Below are positions 4,974 through 7,219 of a DNA stretch of 7,219 bases, one piece after another; position 1 is the stretch's first letter, and each line of letters opens with the position of its first letter. A model generated the notes under the pieces. That model was given only the letters and a program-made list of their open reading frames with translations. It searched no databases and was not told the origin of the DNA. Where the stretch lies: positions 1 to 7,219 of the forward strand of contig JAUNAE010000194.1 of the NCBI GenBank assembly GCA_030527765.1. Reading direction: 5' to 3'. The DNA comes from Eubacteriales bacterium (GTDB taxonomy: Bacteria > Bacillota_A > Clostridia > Lachnospirales > Lachnospiraceae). The translations under genes were made by a program, and so were the position numbers.

Positions 4974-6611
4974 TTATTTTCCAAAATAAATTCGTACACC
5001 TTCCACAATGGCATCTGCGATCTGACTCTGGGTTCCTCTGGAATGATCAGAGGCTCTGTCTCCCACTTCCACATCCACGGAGGGAATCGTCGAATAGGAA
5101 GTCTGCGTCAAATCAAGTGGGATATTCCCTGACAGATAAATCTTTCTTCCTTTTCTTCTCATTCCTTCCAAAATAGAGCTGCCCAGTCTCATATGCTTCT
5201 GCCAGTTCTGGGAAACCGGAACCATATTTCGATAAGACGCAATCTCCGGTACACCGCAGAAAAAGAATCCCTTGTCACTAGTTGTGGAATCATAATGGAT
5301 CGCAATGTGACAATCCGCATACTGATTTGCGAGGACTGTGCGGGCGATGTTATCCAGCTGTACATCGCTGCTCTCCCGAATCATCAAAACATCGTATCCG
5401 TTTGCAAGAAGTTTTTCCTTCAAAAGGAGGGCACAACTGAGAGTTACTGCAGGCTCCGGTGTTCCATCCAGCATGGTCGTTCCCGAAGAAACTGCAATGG
5501 CATATGTGGATCCCGCTGCAGTGGATCCTCCCGTCACCTTGCCGCTTCCATCAGGATGGCAAAGAGTTTTTACGCTTTCTCCACCTGCGGTTCCGTGACC
5601 TGCATTTACCGCCACAACAATTCCTTTCGGATTCGGACTGCGGTAAAGCTTGACAGAGGAGGAATGAATTTTGGAATTCCCCGCATAGGTCCAGCTGTTA
5701 TTCCATGAAATCTTCTGATCTACCTGAATCGTTTTGCTGATGTATGCGGATCTGGCAGCTCCGTTTCGAGCAACCACAGCGTAAGTATACGCCTGAGTTC
5801 TGTTTGCTCCTGTATCTTTCCAGGAGAGGGTTGTTCCACTCGTTACGCTGTGAATTCTTGCGAACTTCTGATTACCCTGCTTGCGGTAAATATCATAAGC
5901 CTTTGCCCCGCCGATGCGATTCCATGAAATCTTTACCCCGTCTGACATTCTGGATAGCTGAATGTTCGGTGCAGCCAGCCAACGGAGGTTCTGCGGAACG
6001 AAGTCAGATTTCGCAGCTCCATTCACTGCCCGGATTGCGTACACATAAATCGTGCCGCCGGAAGTTTTTTTGTCCGTGTAGGAGAAGGTGTTCTGAGAAA
6101 GGGATGCGATTTTGGAATACTTGCCTCCCCATACCTTTCGATGCACTTCATATCCTCTTGCCCCCGATGCCTTATCCCAGGTCAGAGAAATTCCGGCAGT
6201 CTTGTTCTGAACTTTCAGATTCACACTTCTCAGATAAAGAATTCTTTTCGCCTGGTAGGAGGACGTCTCCTTTCCCGCATAAGCCCGAACTGCATAAGTA
6301 TAGGTTCTGCCAGAAACTACCTTCTCATCCGTGTAGGTTGTTTTGCCTGTCACTGTTCCGATTCGTGAAAGGCCGCTGGCATATTTGTAATAAATATTGT
6401 AGCCACGGGCTCCCGGAATTTTGTCCCAACTGAGCTTTACACCTTTTGCAGTGTTCGTGACTGTAACTTTCGGAGCCGCCAATGCCGCCACTGGTGCCGC
6501 TTCTGCCACAGTTCCATGAAGCAGCATCATAAGCAGCCATAATCCCGCTGCCATCAGGTAAAACAAGGTGGTTCTTTTGGGCTGGGTGTGTGGTCTTGAT
6601 TCTATTGTCAT
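4974..6611 (-). CDS. Secreted N-acetylmuramoyl-L-alanine amidase with fibronectin-type modules
   Basis: A 545-residue exported protein. A signal peptide or anchor spans about 12-39 (TTLFYLMAAGLWLLMMLL, then VAEAAP). Three fibronectin type III-like modules of about 84 residues begin near 46, 129 and 213. Each repeats a GVKLSW / GISLTW / GVKISW strand, a G-A-R/K-G/A-Y motif (67-71, 150-154, 235-239) and a TYTYAVRA-type strand (103-110, 188-195, 275-281). They probably bind wall polymer or act as spacers. After a linker (298-328), an Amidase_3 zinc domain runs from 329 to 545. Its expected residues are visible: His339 in NAGHG, Glu386 in PEPAV, His439 in HIAIHYDS and the likely catalytic Glu515 in VDVEVG. 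Such enzymes cut the bond between muramic acid and L-alanine of the peptide stem. Start at 6611 is set by AAAGGAGG 5 bases upstream. It has its own promoter and no clear terminator after it. Confidence 0.9.
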   Translation of the reverse strand: MTIESRPHTQPKRTTLFYLMAAGLWLLMMLLHGTVAEAAPVAALAAPKVTVTNTAKGVKLSWDKIPGARGYNIYYKYASGLSRIGTVTGKTTYTDEKVVSGRTYTYAVRAYAGKETSSYQAKRILYLRSVNLKVQNKTAGISLTWDKASGARGYEVHRKVWGGKYSKIASLSQNTFSYTDKKTSGGTIYVYAIRAVNGAAKSDFVPQNLRWLAAPNIQLSRMSDGVKISWNRIGGAKAYDIYRKQGNQKFARIHSVTSGTTLSWKDTGANRTQAYTYAVVARNGAARSAYISKTIQVDQKISWNNSWTYAGNSKIHSSSVKLYRSPNPKGIVVAVNAGHGTAGGESVKTLCHPDGSGKVTGGSTAAGSTYAIAVSSGTTMLDGTPEPAVTLSCALLLKEKLLANGYDVLMIRESSDVQLDNIARTVLANQYADCHIAIHYDSTTSDKGFFFCGVPEIASYRNMVPVSQNWQKHMRLGSSILEGMRRKGRKIYLSGNIPLDLTQTSYSTIPSVDVEVGDRASDHSRGTQSQIADAIVEGVRIYFGK

Positions 6612-6616
6612 ATGCT

Positions 6617-6624
6617 CCTCCTTT
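6617..6624 (-). promoter_or_regulatory. Ribosome site fixing the amidase start
   Basis: AAAGGAGG on the minus strand lies 5 bases before the ATG at 6611. An in-frame ATG 13 codons further upstream would put this perfect site inside the gene and add a charged stretch before the signal peptide, so the shorter form is preferred. Confidence 0.75.
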
Positions 6625-6673
6625 CCCTGCATAGGTATCTTCACATGCAATTTTGCAGATCACTTTATACTAT

Positions 6674-6702
6674 ATTCTAGATGATATCTGCTCCCATGAC
6701 AA
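6674..6702 (-). promoter_or_regulatory. Sigma-A-type promoter of the amidase gene
   Basis: On the minus strand TTGTCA (6702-6697) and TAGAAT (6679-6674) are 17 bases apart. Transcription would begin near 6667, about 55 bases before the amidase ATG. It follows directly after the terminator of the gene to the right, so the amidase is likely its own transcription unit. Confidence 0.65.
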
Positions 6703-6757
6703 TAAAAGAAAACACAAAACAGAGCCGGGAAATTTATTCTTAAATTTCCCGGCTCTG
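6703..6757 (-). terminator. Intrinsic terminator of the wall-anchored protein gene
   Basis: A perfect 17-bp stem (6720-6736 with 6741-6757, arm CAGAGCCGGGAAATTTA) closes a 4-base loop, TTCT. In the minus direction it is followed by a T-rich tract (GTTTTGTGTTTTCTTTT, 6719-6703). The plus-strand side lacks a T-run, so it serves the gene ending at 6833. Confidence 0.88.
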
Positions 6758-6832
6758 CCAATTCTATGAAGTTATTTTGCCTTGGTTCTTACAATACGGA
6801 TCATCGTCTTATTAGTGATAACCAGTTATTCA

Positions 6833-7219
6833 TTATCCTCTGCGGCGTTTGTGCATGATACCACCTACTCCAAGCATACCCGCTGCCACAAACAGAATCA
6901 GATAGAGTGCAATCGGTGTCTCGTCTCCTGTTTTTACAGGGCCGGAACTGCTGTAACCACCGAATCCTGATCCACCGCCGCCTGACGGACGGTTTGGAGT
7001 TGAGGTTGGTGTGATGGTTGGTCCTGCGGTTGGGGTCGGGGTCGCAGTTGGGGTGATAGTCGGTCCTGCGGTCGGAGTCGGAGTTACGGTCGGCTCACCT
7101 GATGGGGTCGGGGTCGGCTCCTCTGTTGGTGTTGGAGTTGCTGTAGGCTGAAGTGCTGTATCTTCCACAAGAAGTACTCCCTCCTCACTTACCCTTGTTG
7201 TCGTTGCCTCTCCGATGCT
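6833..7219 (-). CDS. Sortase-anchored surface protein, C-terminal fragment
   Basis: The last 128 codons of a gene whose start lies beyond the right edge; the frame is open to base 7219. The fragment has a short lead-in ([18 protein letters not shown], 4-21), a stalk of Thr-Pro repeats (about 25-76), a Gly/Ser-rich hinge (79-92), and a C-terminal sorting signal: PVKTGD (94-99), a hydrophobic segment (about 102-122) and the basic tail HKRRRG. Sortases cut such motifs between Thr and Gly and link the protein to peptidoglycan. PVKTG differs from classical LPxTG and is closer to variants seen in Clostridia. The Thr-Pro stalk would carry the unseen N-terminal domain out through the wall. A GTG at 7168 with a GA-rich stretch before it could mimic a start, but a sortase substrate needs a signal peptide, so it is treated as internal. 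The function of the main domain is unknown. Confidence 0.82.
   Translation of the reverse strand, partial: SIGEATTTRVSEEGVLLVEDTALQPTATPTPTEEPTPTPSGEPTVTPTPTAGPTITPTATPTPTAGPTITPTSTPNRPSGGGGSGFGGYSSSGPVKTGDETPIALYLILFVAAGMLGVGGIMHKRRRG
7001..7084 (-). repeat. Tandem 42-base repeat encoding [13 protein letters not shown]
   Basis: Two adjacent 42-base units (7043-7084 and 7001-7042) encode 14-residue units differing only in the last residue (Ala or Ser). Their DNA differs at several positions, mostly silent, so the duplication is not fresh or the peptide is under selection. Stalk length could vary between strains by unequal recombination here. Confidence 0.65.

Noticed and set aside
6772..6804. 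Ten-codon frame MIRIVRTKAK between the wall protein gene and its terminator (minus strand)
   Set aside because: It has no ribosome site and is too short to support; it may only be part of the 3' untranslated region.
7001..7140. Low-complexity GGTCGGGGT-like DNA as a CRISPR array or regulatory repeat
   Set aside because: The repetition follows codon periodicity of Thr-Pro codons in the coding frame; there are no spacers.
7166..7168. GTG at 7168 as the true start of the wall-anchored protein
   Set aside because: The GGAGGG before it is explained by coding sequence (SEEGV), and a product starting there would lack the signal peptide needed for sortase anchoring.

Overview
The window looks like chromosome of a low-to-mid-GC Gram-positive anaerobe of the Clostridia, most likely Lachnospiraceae. 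This rests on strong AGGAGG ribosome sites, sigma-A-type promoters, an ispE / FCD-type GntR / DUF1934 cluster, threonine-proline linkers in surface proteins and a variant sortase signal (PVKTG). The family assignment is inferred from gene content and style; no rRNA or marker gene is present.

Layout, left to right. (1) Positions 1-1571, minus strand: a predicted lipoprotein carrying a divergent NodB-type polysaccharide deacetylase domain, followed 26 bases downstream by the first 51 codons of a secreted acidic protein that runs off the left edge. (2) Positions 1572-2200: a non-coding divergent region of about 630 bases. It holds a 12-base palindrome, a compact element of three consecutive hairpins (the last with a near-perfect 17-bp arm), a good promoter, a GntR-like palindromic operator at the predicted transcription start, and a leader of about 170 bases. 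(3) Positions 2201-4285, plus strand: a probable operon of ispE (isoprenoid precursor synthesis), a GntR/FCD transcription factor and a DUF1934 beta-barrel protein. It ends in a hairpin terminator shared with the convergent gene. (4) Positions 4387-4836, minus strand: a small single-pass membrane protein of unknown role with its own strong promoter. (5) Positions 4974-6611, minus strand: a secreted amidase with three fibronectin type III-like modules and an Amidase_3 (N-acetylmuramoyl-L-alanine amidase) catalytic domain, also with its own promoter. (6) Positions 6833-7219, minus strand: the C-terminal end of a wall-anchored protein with a Thr-Pro-rich stalk and a sortase signal, ended by a long perfect terminator hairpin.

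The main theme is the cell envelope. A putative sugar deacetylase lipoprotein, a peptidoglycan amidase and a sortase substrate flank a housekeeping isoprenoid operon; IspE supplies precursors for undecaprenyl phosphate, the lipid carrier of wall synthesis, so a functional link is possible but not shown. No mobile-element gene, CRISPR array, tRNA or rRNA was seen. The least explained features are the triple-hairpin element (1784-1964) and the candidate GntR operator on the ispE promoter.
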